Shown: positions 31,990-43,620 of the stretch, in pieces
How the letters are laid out: each line of letters opens with the position of its first letter
How positions within the stretch are numbered: position 1 is the stretch's first letter
Source: Monodelphis domestica
Taxonomy: Eukaryota; Chordata; Mammalia; Didelphimorphia; Didelphidae
Direction of reading: 5' to 3'
Length of the DNA: 64,000 nt
NCBI RefSeq assembly: GCF_027887165.1
Contig: NC_077235.1
Coordinates: 9,860,884-9,924,883, forward strand
Translations under genes and position numbers: made by a program
The notes under the pieces: generated by a model
The model's input: only the letters and a program-made list of their open reading frames with translations
The model's database searches: none
Told to the model about the DNA's origin: nothing

Positions 31990-32640
31990 AATCAGAGCTA
32001 GGCTGAATGGAAGGTTGAAAATTGGGGCAGCTGACTGCTTGCCTCCAGTCTCTCCCCACTTCAATTCATCTTCTATTTAGCCATTACAGTGATTTTCCTA
32101 ATGCACAGATCCAACCATGCCATTCTCCAACTCAATACACTCCAGAGGTTCCCTTCAGGATCAAATACAAAATCCTCTGCTTGGCATTCAAAGCCCTTAA
32201 AACCTAGCTCTCCTGACTTCCTAGTCTTCTTACACCTCACTCCCAGGCACGTTGTCTTCCATCCAGGGACACGTTGCTGTTTTATAATCAAGATACTCCA
32301 TCTCTGGGCTTGGGGCATTTTTCTGGCTGTTCTTCAATGCTGGAACACTCTCCTTCCTTTTCTCTGCCTACTGGCTTCCCTGGATTCTTTCAACAACTTT
32401 TCACAACTTACCTTCCTTACCCTTCTTCCTTACCCCTCTTAATTCTAGTATCTTCCTTAGGTTATTTCCTATTTATCCTGTAGATAGCTCATTGGCACAT
32501 ATTTGTTTCCTTGTTGTTTCCCCATTAGATTGTAAGCTACTTGAGGGCAGAGACTGTCTTTTGTTTCTTTGTATATTCAGCTTTTAGCACAGTGCCTGGT
32601 ACATAGTAGGTTTTTAATAAATGTTTATTGACTGACTTGA
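31990..32640 (+). mobile_element. L2 LINE 3' region
   Basis: CATTACAGTGATTTTCCTAA, TCAAATACAAAATCCTCTGC, TTGGCATTCAAAGCCCTTAA, TGGCTTCCCTGGATTCTTTC, TTGTAAGCTACTTGAGGGCA and GCACAGTGCCTGGTACATAG then AATAAATGTTTATTGACTGA. It is a well-preserved L2 3' end. The open frames here (up to 117 codons) are L2 remnants. Confidence 0.85.
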
Positions 32641-32683
32641 GGGAACCAGGGGCTAAGGAAGGTACAGAGACATGGCCTTCAGG

Positions 32684-32905
32684 GAGTGGAGCTGCCCACA
32701 GTTCTTGATCCCTATTATGAAGGCACAGACTTTAGACATATAAGAATAATAACATCAGTTCACATTTTTATTGTATTTTAAGGTTCATGAAACATTTCAC
32801 ATATGTGACACTTGAGAGAACTACGTGTGATCCCTTAGGGATTATAGGAGCAGTAACAGTCCACACTGGCCTGTGTTCTACAGAAATGGAATGACCACTG
32901 CATTA
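32684..32905 (+). repeat. Direct repeat unit A, copy 2
   Basis: It matches 30128-30350 in order and spacing: CTTGATCCCTATTATGAAGG, TTTTATTGTATTTTAAGGTT, AACTACGTGTGATCCCTTAG and TGTGTTCTACAGAAATGGAA. The copies differ by substitutions and small indels, so the duplication or insertion is not recent. Confidence 0.75.
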
Positions 32906-32929
32906 CTTAACCAACAAGGGAATGGAATT

Positions 32930-33420
32930 GGAGTTGAAAGGTGACATGGTTGGATGTATGTTTTAGGAAAATCATTTTGAGGGCTGAATGGAGGATGGAT
33001 TAAAAGCATGTGCCAAGGGCAAGAAATAGGAGAGGAGACATCTCAATTTAACTCAATGCCATAAGCATTTATTAAGTACAGTACCTACTATGTGTCAAGT
33101 ATTATACTGTACTATAATAGGTACTGTGGATACAAAAATAAAAATATCAGAATAGTTGCAGCAGTTCAGTGATAAAAAAGGGACAAAGAAAGTATAGAGT
33201 AATCTGGGTGTAGAGGGAGAGAATTTAATGACTGAGTAGAAGTGGAAATTCAAAGAGGCAGGGACTAGAATGGAAAAGAAAGAGAAAGTCAATCTAACTA
33301 GAACATCTGGTGAGTGCATGAGGGAGAGTGAAAGGGTACCAGGCTTTCAGGATCAAACTGGAGCCTGTGTCTTATTCTAGAGTCAATAGAGAGCCACTAA
33401 ACCTTCTTGAGCAGAAGAGT
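32930..33420. mobile_element. Old mammal-wide repeat fragments
   Basis: TTAGGAAAATCATTTTGAGG, GCTGAATGGAGGATGGATTA and, further on, AGCATTTATTAAGTACAGTA resemble ancient mammalian repeats whose names I cannot fix. A related piece is at about 61330-61540. No gene is seen. Confidence 0.35.
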
Positions 33421-36124
33421 TGTTTTGCCATGTGTTTTGTAGTTATAATCATATAGTTCCTGGATTTGTCTTGGCAGGTAGATTCTCAGATATTTTTTAT
33501 TGTCTAGAGTTATTTTAAGTGGGTTTTCTTTTTCTATTTATCTTCATCAGGCTTTATTGGTAGTATAAAGAAATGCTGATGATTTTTGTGGGTTTATTTT
33601 ATGTCTGGCAACTTTGCTAAAGATATTAATTATTTTAATAATTGATTATAATTAGATTATACTATTAATTTGTAATATATTTGATTATTATCATTTGGTT
33701 GATTCTGTAGAATTTTCTAGGTATGCCATCATATCATCCTCAAAGAGCAGGAAGCTTTATTTCCTCATTGCCTATTCTAATTCCATCAATTTCTACTTCT
33801 TTTATTATTGCTACAGGAAGCATTTCTAGCATAATATTGAATAACAATGGTGATAATCAGCGTCCTTTTTTCACTTCTGATCTTAACTGGTAAGGCTTCT
33901 AGCTCATCCTCATCGTGTTTGCTGATGAAACCATCATTTTGAGGAATGTTCCATTTATTTCAAAGTTCTCTAGTGATTTTTAATAGGAATGGGTATTGTC
34001 AAAAGCTTTTTGTGCATTTATTGAAATAATCATATGGTTTCTGTAGGGTTTGTTATTGACATGGTCAGTTATGTTGGTAGTTTTCCTAACATTGAGCCAT
34101 CCTCTCATTCCTGGTATAAAATCTACCTGGCCATGTGTATGATCCTTATTATATATGGCTGTAATCTTCTTGCTAGCCTTTTGTTTAAAATTTTTGCATC
34201 AATATTCTTATTTTATTTTAAATTATTTATTGAATTAATAATTTAGAATATTTTTCCATGGTTACATAATTTGTATTCTTTCCCTCCCCTCCTCCCTTTC
34301 CCCTCCCATAGCCAAAGATCAATTTAACTGGGTTTTACATGTATCATTGATCCAAAACTATTTCCATATTATTAATATTTGCATTAGAGTGATCATTTAG
34401 AGTCTATATCCCCAATCATATCCTTTTTGAACCATGTGATCGAGCAGTTGTTTTTCTTCTGTTTTTCTAATCCCACAGTTCTTTCTCTGGATGTGGAGAG
34501 CATCTTTCTTATAAATCCCTCAGAATTGTCCTGGATCATTGCATTGCTGCTAGTAGAGAAGTCCATTATGTTCAATTTTGCCACAGTGTATCGGTCTCTG
34601 TGTAGAGTCTTTTCCTGGTTCTGCTCCTCTCACTCTGTATCAGTTCCTGGAGGTTGTTCCAGTTTACATGGAATTCTTCCAGTCCATTATTCCTTTGAGC
34701 ACAATAGTATTCCATCCCCAACAGATACCACATTTTTTTTCAGCCATTACTCAATCAAAGGGAATCCCCTCATTTTCTATTTTTTTTTTGCCACCACAGA
34801 GTCTGGCTATGAATATTTTTGTACACCTCTTTTTACTTATTATATCTTTGGGGTATAAACCCAGTAGTGGTATGGCTGGATTGAAGGGCAGGCAGACTTT
34901 TAACACCATTTGGGCATAGTTCCAAATTGCTTTCCAGAATAGCTGGATCAATTCACTATTCCACCAGCAGTGCATAAATGTCCCAATTTCGCCACAAACC
35001 CCTACAACATTTATTACTTTCCTTTGCTGTCATGTTAGCCAATCTGCTAGGTATGTAGTGGTTTTTCAGAGATTTAGAACACTTTCTCATGTGCTTATTG
35101 ATAGTTTTGATTTCTTTATCTGAAAGTTGCCTATTCATGCCCCTTGCCCATTTATCAATTGGGAAATGACTTGGTTTTTTGTACAGTTGATTTAGTTCCT
35201 TATAAATATGAGTAATTAGACCTTTGTAAGAGGTTTTTGTTATATTTGTTCCCAATTTGTTGCTTCTCTTCTAATTTTGGTTGCGTGGTTTTGTTTGTAC
35301 AAAACCTTTTTAATTTAATGTAATAAAAATTATTCATTTTACATTTTGTAGTATTCTCTATCTCTTGCTTGGTCTTTCCTTTCCCATAGATCTGACAGGT
35401 AAACTATTCTATGTTCACCTAATTTACTTATAGTTTCCTTCTTTATATTTAAGCCTTTCACCCATTCTGAATTTGTCTTGGTGTAGGGTGTGAGATGTTG
35501 ATCTAATACTAATTTGTCCCATACTGTTTTCTAATTTTCCCTACAGTTTTTGTCAAATAGTGGATTCTTGCCCCAAAAGCTGGGATCTTTGGGTTTATCA
35601 TACACTATCTTGCTGAGGTCATTTACCCCAAGTCTATTCCAATGATTCTCCCTTCTGTCTCTTAGCCAGTACCAAATTGTTTTGATGACCACTGATTTAT
35701 AGTACAGCTTAAAATATGGTACTGCTAGGCTCCCAGCCTTCACTTTTTTCATTATTTCCCTTGATATTCTTGATCTTTTGTTCTTACAGATGAACTTGGT
35801 TGTAATTTTTTCTAATTCAATAAAAAAAGTTTCCTGATAGTTTGATAGGTATGGCACTAAATAAGTAAATTAATTTGGGTTGGACTGTCATTTATATTAT
35901 GTTAGCTTGTCCTACTCATGAGCAATTAATGTTTTTCCAATTGTTTAGATCTAGTTTTAGCTGTGTGGAAAGTGTTTTGTAGTTGTGTTCATATAATTCC
36001 TGTGTTTATCTTGGCAAATAGATTCCTAAGTGTTTTATATTATCTAGGGTGATTTTAAATGGAATTTCTCTTTCTAACTCTTGCTGCCATGATGTGTTGG
36101 AAATATATAGAAATGCTGATGATT

Positions 36125-36822
36125 GGCCATCTGAAAACTTCCAGTCAAGATGGTGGCTTAGAGAAAGCTAAAGTTCAGATCTCCTGAAAACCCTTCCCGA
36201 CAGATCTCAAACTATAAGCTCCTAAGGCGCCGAAATTCAAAACGATCAACAGCACAGACCCTGGGAATCCTCCTCCTGGACCTGGACCTGGATCCAAAGG
36301 TATGGCCCCCCTCAAAAGCCAGAACCCGAGATCACTTGGACCTAAGGGGTAGGAGCCCAGAGTCCAAGGCTCCTGGAAGCCGCAGCCCCGCCCCGTTCAG
36401 AGAGCAGGGTCATCTGAAACAACAGTAACCCTCAGGGCCTTCTATCTGAGTCCCAGTGAAAGTCACTGCCCTCGGAGCTCCGGGAAGCCGTGGCCCCTTC
36501 CTCCGCAGAGAGCAGGGTCCTCTGAAACAACAGCAACCCTCAGGGCCGACGAAACAGCCTCACGGCCAGCTATTTTGAAGGCAACTTCCGGAAAGCAACC
36601 CGACCCAGTCGAGGGGGCACCTTAGCAGCAGGGAAACAGAGAGAACCGGGGGAGAGTGTGGCCCCCTGGTCCGACCCTTCCATTCCAGTTCCAGTGAAAG
36701 TCGTTGCCTGAAGGCATACTCAATTTAACCCAGGGAAAGCTCATAGAACCAACAATCTGCCCAGGACTAAAGCCTCTGAACACCAGACAGAGATAAGAAA
36801 AGCTAATCCTCCATATTCAGAG
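36125..36822 (+). promoter_or_regulatory. L1-C 5'UTR / internal promoter
   Basis: The roughly 700-bp leader is much richer in G+C than the L1 body. A YY1-like CAAGATGGTGG lies at 36146-36156, about 22 bp from the element start. In human L1 a YY1 site near the start directs accurate initiation. A partial internal repetition is visible: GAGAGCAGGGTC...CTCTGAAACAACAG occurs near 36400-36425 and again near 36500-36535. Confidence 0.6.
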
Positions 36823-37804
36823 ATGGCAAACTCCACAGAAGCACAGAAGCCCCCAAAATCCCAAGAAAAATAAGAAGAAAGGGGCGACTTTGGACACATT
36901 CTATGGAGCCAAAATACAAAATACAGAGGAGATAGACGACGATACGCAAGAAAATGCTCCAAAACCTTCCAAAGGAAATGGAAACTCTCCACAAACCCAT
37001 GAAGAATTTGAATCAGAAATGACCAAAAAGATGGAAGCCTTCTGGGAGGAAAAGTTGGAAATAATGCAAAAGAAATTCACGCATCTACAAAACCGGTGTG
37101 ATGAAACTGAAAAGGAAAACCAGGCTTTAAAGGCCAGAATCAGGTAGCTGGAAGACAACGATCATGTAAAAGAGCAAGAATTAATAAAGCAAAGCCAAAA
37201 TACCAAGAAATTAGAAGAGAACATAAAATATCTCACCAACAAGGTGACAGATCTGGAAAATAGAGGGAGAAGAGATAATTTAAGAATAATTGGACTTCCA
37301 GAAAAGCCAGAAATAAACACCAAACTCGAGATCGTGATACAAGATATAATCAAAGAAAATTGCCCAGAGATTCTAGAACAAGGGGGCAATACAGCCACTG
37401 ACAGAGCTCACAGAACACCTTCTACACTAAACCCCCAAAAGACAACTCCCAGGAATGTAATTGCCAAATTCCAAAGCTATCAAACAAAAGAAAAAATCCT
37501 ACAGGAAGCCAGAAAAAGACAATTTAGATATAAAGGAATGCCAATCAGGGTCACACAAGACCTTGCACGTTCTACTCTGAATGATCGTAAGGCATGGAAC
37601 ATGATGTTCAGAAAGGCAAGAGAGCTGGGTCTTCAACCAAGAATCAGCTACCCAGCAAAACTGACTATATACTTACAAGGGAAAGTATGGGCATTCAACA
37701 AAATAGAAAACTTCCAACTTTTTGCAAAGAAAAGACCAGAGCTCTGTGGAAAGTTTGATACTGAAAAACAAAGAGCAAGGAATACCTGGAAAGGTAAATA
37801 TTAA
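36823..37804 (+). pseudogene. L1-C ORF1 (RNA-binding ORF1p), disrupted
   Basis: The ATG at 36823 starts MANSTEAQKPPKSQEK and then meets a frameshift in an A-rich tract at about 36860-36875. The main frame resumes by 36887 (TLDTFYGAKIQNTEEIDDD) and carries a TAG at 37145-37147. After it, coding continues in the same frame to the TAA at 37802-37804. The N-terminal part is a coiled-coil-like segment rich in E, K and Q (about 37000-37240). Then come the RRM-like region with LRIIGLPEKPEINTK and the C-terminal domain with AWNMMFRKARELGLQPRISY. ORF1p forms trimers that coat L1 RNA. With one frameshift and one stop it should not make full-length protein. Confidence 0.88.
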
Positions 37805-38319
37805 GGAAAGGGGAAAAATGTTATCTTCTTCTTTTACTCAAACTCTCTTCTATAAGGACTACATTTATATCAATCTATGTATACTAATATGTGGGGAAAA
37901 TGTAATGTATAAATAGGGGGTAAAGAAAGACCAAATAGAATAATCTTTCTCACACAAAGATTCACATGGGAAGGGGAGGGGAAGAAAACTCCTATAAGAA
38001 GGAGAGGAAGAGAGGGTTTTTTACTTAAACCTTAATCTCAGGGAAATCAACTCTGAGAGGGAAAAACGTCCAGATCCATTGGGATCTTGAATTCTATCTT
38101 ACCCAACAAGGATAGGGAGAAGGGAAAACCAAGGGGGGGAGGGGGAGAGGGAAAACAAAAAGGGAGGGAAAGAGAGGGGAGAGGGGGAGGGAACAAAAAG
38201 GGAGGGACTAAAAAGGGAAACATCAAGGGAGGGGACAAGGGGGACTGATTCAAAGTAAATCACTGGACTAAAAGGTAGAGCTGAAGAAGAAAAGGATAGA
38301 ATTAGGGAAGGCTATCAAA
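37805..38319 (+). other. L1-C spacer between ORF1 and ORF2
   Basis: About 515 bp, purine-rich (for example 38095-38250), with no credible coding. The antisense counterpart is seen in L1-B at about 43620-44170. Confidence 0.75.
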
Positions 38320-41300
38320 ATGCCAGGGAGTCCACAAATGACAATCATAACGTTGAACGTGAATGGGATGAACTCACCCATAAAACGTAGACGAATAGCA
38401 GAATGGATTAGAATCCAAAACCCTACCATATGTTGTCTTCAAGAAACACACATGAGGCGGGTTGACACCCACAAGGTCAGAATTAAAGGATGGAGTAAGA
38501 CCTTCTGGGCCTCAACTGACAGAAAGAAGGCAGGAGTGGTAATCATGATATCTGATAAAGCCAAAACAAAAATAGACCCGATCAAAAGGGATAGGGAAGG
38601 TAATTATATTTTGTTAAAAGGGACTTTAGACAATGAGGAAATATCATTAATCAACATGTATGCACCAAATAATATAGCACCCAAATTTCTAATGGAGAAA
38701 CTAGGAGAATTGAAGGAAGAAATAGACAGTAAAATGATATTAGTGGGAGACTTAAACCAACCATTATCAAATTTAGATAAATCAAATCAAAAAATAAATA
38801 AGAAAGAGGTAAAAGAAGTGAATGAAATCTTAGAAAAATTAGAATTAATAGACATATGGAGAAAAATAAATAGGGATAAAAAGGAATACACCTTCTTCTC
38901 AGCACCACATGGCACATTCACAAAAATTGACCATACATTAGGTCACAGAAACATAGCACACAAATGCAGAAAAGCAGAAATAATGAATGCAGCCTTCTCA
39001 GATCACAAGGCAATAAAAATAATGATTAGTAATGGTACGTGGAAAACCAAATCTAAAACCAATTGGAAATTAAACAATATGATACTCCAAAACCGTTTAG
39101 TTAAAGAAGAAATCATAGAAACAATTAATAATTTCATCGAAGAAAATGACAATGGCGAGACATCCTTTCAAACCTTTTGGGATGCAGCGGTAATCAGAGG
39201 TAAATTCATATCCCTGAATGCTTATATTAACAAACAAGGGAGAGCAGAGATCAATCAATTGGAAATGCAAATGAAAAAACTCGAAAGCGATCAAATTAAA
39301 ACCCCCCAGCAGAAAACCAAACTAGAAATCCTAAAAATTAAGGGAGAAATTAATAAAATCGAAAGTGATAGAACTATTGATTTAATAAATAAGACAAGAA
39401 GCTGGTACTTTGAAAAAACAAACAAAATAGACAAAGTACTGGTCAATCTAATTAAAAAAAGGAAGGAAGAAAATCAAATTAAGGGCATTAAAGATGAAAA
39501 GGGGGACAGCACCTCCGATGAAGAGGAAATTAAGGCAATCATTAGAAATTACTTTGCCCAATTATATGGCAATAAATACACCAATTTAGGAGAAATGGAT
39601 GAATATATACAAAAATACAAACTGCCTAGACTAACAGAAGAGGAAATAGAATTCTTAAATAATTCCATATCAGAAAATGAAATCCAACAAGCCATCAAAG
39701 AACTTCCTAAGAAAAAATCCCCAGGGCCTGATGGATTCACCAGTGAATTCTATCAAACATTCAGAGAACAGTTAATCCCAATACTATACAAACTATTTGA
39801 CATAATAAGCAAAGAGGGAGTTCTACCAAACTCCTTTTACGACACAAACATGGTACTGATTCCAAAACCAGGCAGGTCAAAAACAGAGAAAGAAAACTAT
39901 AGACCAATCTCCCTAATGAATATAGATGCAAAAATCTTAAATAGGATACTAGCAAAAAGACTCCAGCAAGTGATCAGAAGGATCATTCACCATGATCAAG
40001 TAGGATTTATACCAGGGATGCAGGGCTGGTTCAACATTAGGAAAACCATCCACATAATTGACCACATCAACAAGCAAACCAGCAAGAACCACATGATTAT
40101 CTCAATAGACGCAGAAAAAGCATTTGATAAAATACAACACCAATTCCTATTAAAAACACTAGAAAGCATAGGAATAGAAGGGTCATTCCTAAAAATAATA
40201 AACAGTATATATCTAAAACCATCAGCTAATATCATCTGCAATGGGGATAAACTAGATGCATTCCCAATAAGATCAGGAGTGAAACAAGGATGCCCATTAT
40301 CACCTCTACTATTTGACATTGTACTAGAAACACTAGCAGTAGCAATTAGAGAAGAAAAAGAAATTGAAGGCATCAAAATAGGCAAGGAGGAGACCAAGTT
40401 ATCACTCTTTGCGGATGACATGATGGTCTACTTAAAGAATCCTAGAGATTCAACCAAAAAGCTAATTGAAATAATCAACAACTTTAGCAAAGTTGCAGCA
40501 TACAAAATAAACCCACATAAATCATCAGCTTTTCTATATATCTCCAACACAGCTCAGCAGCAAGAAATAGAAAGAGAAATCCCATTCAAAATCACCTTAG
40601 ACAAAATAAAATACCTAGGAATCTACCTCCCGAGACAAACACAGGAACTATATGAACACAACTACAAAACACTCGCCACACAACTAAAACTAGACTTGAG
40701 CAAATGGAAAAACATTAACTGCTCATGGATAGGACGAGCCAATATAATAAAAATGACCATCCTACCCAAACTTATTTATCTATTTAGTGCCATACCCATT
40801 GAGCTACCAAAATACTTCCTCACTGATTTAGAAAAAACCATAACAAAGTTCATTTGGAAGAACAAAAGATCAAGGATACCTAGGGAAATAATGAAAAAAA
40901 ACACATATGATGGGGGCCTTGCAGTCCCTGACCTAAAACTATATTACAAAGCAGCAGTCATCAAAACAATTTGGTATTGGCTAAGAAACAGAAAGGAAGA
41001 TCAGTGGAATAGACTGGGGGAAAGCAACCTCAGCAAGACAGTATAGGATAAACCCAAAGATCCCAGCTATTGGGACAAAAATCCTCTATTTGATAAAAAC
41101 TGCTGGGAAAATTGGAAGACAGTGTGGGAGAGACTAGGAATAGATCAACACCTCACACCCTACACCAAGATAAATTCAAAATGGGTGAGTGACTTAAACA
41201 TAAAGAAGGAAACCATAAGTAAATTGGGTAAACACAGAATAGTATACATGTCAGACCTTTGGGAGGGTAAAGGCTTTAAAACCAAGCAAGACATAGAAAG

Positions 41301-42120
41301 AATCACAAAATGTAAAATAAAGAATTTTGACTACATCAAACTAAAAAGCTTTTGTACAAACAAAACCAATGTAACTAAAATCAGAAGGGAAACAACAAAT
41401 TGGGAAAAAATCTTCATAGAAACCTCTGACAAAGGTTTAATTACTCATATTTATAAAGAGCTAAGTCAATTGTACAAAAAATCAAGCCATTCTCCAATTG
41501 ATAAATGGGCAAGGGACATGGATAGGCAGTTCTCAGATAAAGAAATCAAAACTATTAATAAGCACATGAAGAAGTGTTCTAAATCTCTTATAATCAGAGA
41601 GATGCAAATCAAAACAACTCTGAGGTATCACCTCACACCTGGCAGATTGGCTAACATAACAGCAAAGGAAAGTAATGAATGCTGGAGGGGATGTGGCAAA
41701 GTAGGGACATTAATTCATTGCTGGTGGAGTTGTGAACTGATCCAACCATTCTGGAGGGTAATTTGGAACTATGCCCAAAGGGCGACAAAAGAATATCTAC
41801 CCTTTGACCCAGCCATAGCACTGCTGGGTTTGTACCCCAAAGAGATAATGGACAAAAAGACTTGTACAAAAATATTCATAGCTGCGCTCTTTGTGGTGGC
41901 CCAAAACTGGAAAACGAGGGGATGCCCATCAATTGGGGAATGGCTGAGCAAATTGTGGTATATGTTGGTGATGGAATACTATTGTGCTCAAAGGAATAAT
42001 AAAGTGGAGGAATTCCATGGAGACTGGAACAACCTCCAGGAAGTGATGCAGAGCGAGAGGAGCAGAACCAGGAGAACATTGTACACAGAGACTAATACAC
42101 TGTGGTATAATCGAACGTAA
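38320..42120 (+). pseudogene. L1-C ORF2 (endonuclease/reverse transcriptase), one premature stop
   Basis: The frame starts [20 protein letters not shown] and is open for 908 codons to a TAG at 41044-41046. It then continues in the same frame to the TAA at 42118-42120, 1266 codons in all against about 1275 for human ORF2p. The endonuclease domain shows [20 protein letters not shown] and SDHKAI (about residues 10-235). RT shows [12 protein letters not shown] and the catalytic FADD at residues 697-700. The part after the stop has the cysteine motif CWRGCGKVGTLIHCWWSC. The 34.2-36.1 kb copy has tyrosine at the stop position, so a single TAY-to-TAG change is likely. The truncated product would keep the endonuclease and RT but lose the C-terminal segment. 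Confidence 0.93.
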
Positions 42121-42463
42121 TGGACTTCTCCATTAGTGGCGGTGTAATGTCCCTGAACAATTTGCAGGGATCTAGGAGAAAAAAACACTATTCATAAGCA
42201 AAGGATAAACTATGGGAGTGGAAACACCGAGGAAAAGCAACTGCCTGAATACAGCGGTTGAGGGGACATGACAGAGGAGAGACTCTAAATGAACACTCTA
42301 ATGCAAATATTATCAACATAGCAATGGGTTCAAATCAAGAAAACATGTAATGCCCAGTGGATTTAAGCGTCGGCTATGGGGGGTGGGGGGAGTAAAAGAA
42401 AATGATCTATGTCTTTAATGAATAATGCTTGGAAATGATCAAATAAAATATAATAAAAAAAAA

Positions 42464-42725
42464 GAAGTCACCATCTACCAGTGTAAACCAATACCTGGTC
42501 TGCAACTTACCGTCTTTGAAGGTTGCTGTTGCAATGACCAGTATGGAAATATGTTCTGCATGATAATACATATATAACTGAGATCAGATTACTTACCTTC
42601 TCAGAGAGAGGAGGGAGAGGAAGACGGGAGATAATTTGTCTCATAATTTTGGGAAACATATGATGAAAATTGTTATTACATGTAATTGGGAAAATAAAAT
42701 TAAATTGAAATTAAAAAAAAAAAAA
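42464..42725 (+). mobile_element. 3'-transduced segment of L1-C
   Basis: Between the L1-C A run and the right target duplication lie about 250 bp that are not part of the L1-C 3'UTR, ending in AATAAA (42693-42698) and a 15-nt A tail. The second half (CATGATAATACATATATAAC, GAGAGGAGGGAGAGGAAGAC, TTATTACATGTAATTGGG) is the 3' end of another L1/HAL1 family. The likely origin is read-through at the source locus into a neighbouring older 3' end whose poly(A) signal was used. Confidence 0.75.
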
Positions 42726-43475
42726 AGAAATGCTGATGATTTGTGTGGGTTTATTTTGTATCCTGCAACTTTGCTAAAGTTGGTGATTATTTTCCCTAGC
42801 TTTTTAGTTGATTCTCTAGGATTCTTTAAGTAGACCATAATATCATCTGCAAAGAATGAGAGTTTTAGTCTTCTCATTATCTATTTTAATATCTTCAATT
42901 TCTTTTTCTTCTCTAATTGTTACTGCTAGTGTTTCTAGTACAATGTTAAATAATAGAGGTGATAATGGGCATCTTTGCTTCACTCCTGATCTTTTGGGAA
43001 GGCTTTTAATTTCTCCCCATTGAAGATGATGCTTGCTGATGGTTTTAAATATATACTGTTTATTATGTTTAGTAAAGACCCTCCTATTCCTATTCTTTTT
43101 GGTGTTTTCAATAGGAATGAGTGTTGTACTTTGTCAAAGGCTTTTTCTGCAACTATTGAAGATATTTATGTGATTTCTGTCGGCTTGGTTGTTGATATGG
43201 CCAATTATGTGGATGGTTTTTCTAACATTAAACTATCCTTGCATTCCTGGTATAAATCCCACCTGATCATAGTGAATAACCCTTGTGATCACTTGCTGGA
43301 GTCTTTTTTGCTAGTATCCTATTTAAGATTTTTGCATCTATGTTCATTAGGGAGATTAGTCTGTAGTTTTCTTTCTCCGTTTTGGGTCTGCCTGGCTTTG
43401 GAATCAGTACCATATTGGTGTCATAAAAGGATTTTGGTAGAACTCCTTCTTCACTTATTTTGTTAATTTGTTAAT

Positions 43476-43620
43476 AATTTGTCAAATATCTAAGCTGAGA
43501 TCCCAAGCCCGCTAAGCCACTAAAACTGCAAAAACTCTCAAGCGCCAACAGAGAGAAAAAAAGAGAGAGAGAGAGAGAGAAAGAGAGCTCCACCCAACAT
43601 GCCAAAAAATGGGGAGTGGG
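43476..43620. other. Filler at the L1-B internal deletion, with a GA run
   Basis: The sequence CCCAAGCCCGCTAAGCCACT, then AAAACTGCAAAAACTCTCAA and a GA run at about 43557-43588, does not match either side of L1. It sits where about 1.4 kb of L1-B ORF2 is missing. It may be inserted or filler DNA. Confidence 0.45.

Larger units (their letters stand above)
36125..42725 (+). mobile_element. Inner, youngest L1 (L1-C), full-length with a 3'-transduced tail
   Basis: L1-C is flanked by the duplication AGAAATGCTGATGATT (36109-36124 and 42726-42741); joining the flanks restores continuous L1-B sequence. It has a GC-rich 5'UTR of about 0.7 kb, ORF1 (36823-37804), a spacer, ORF2 (38320-42120) and a 3'UTR with AATAAA at 42442-42447 and an A run to about 42463. 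A further 250 bp and a second A tail (42712-42725) precede the right duplication. It is the best-preserved L1 in the window, but both ORFs carry disabling changes. Confidence 0.92.
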
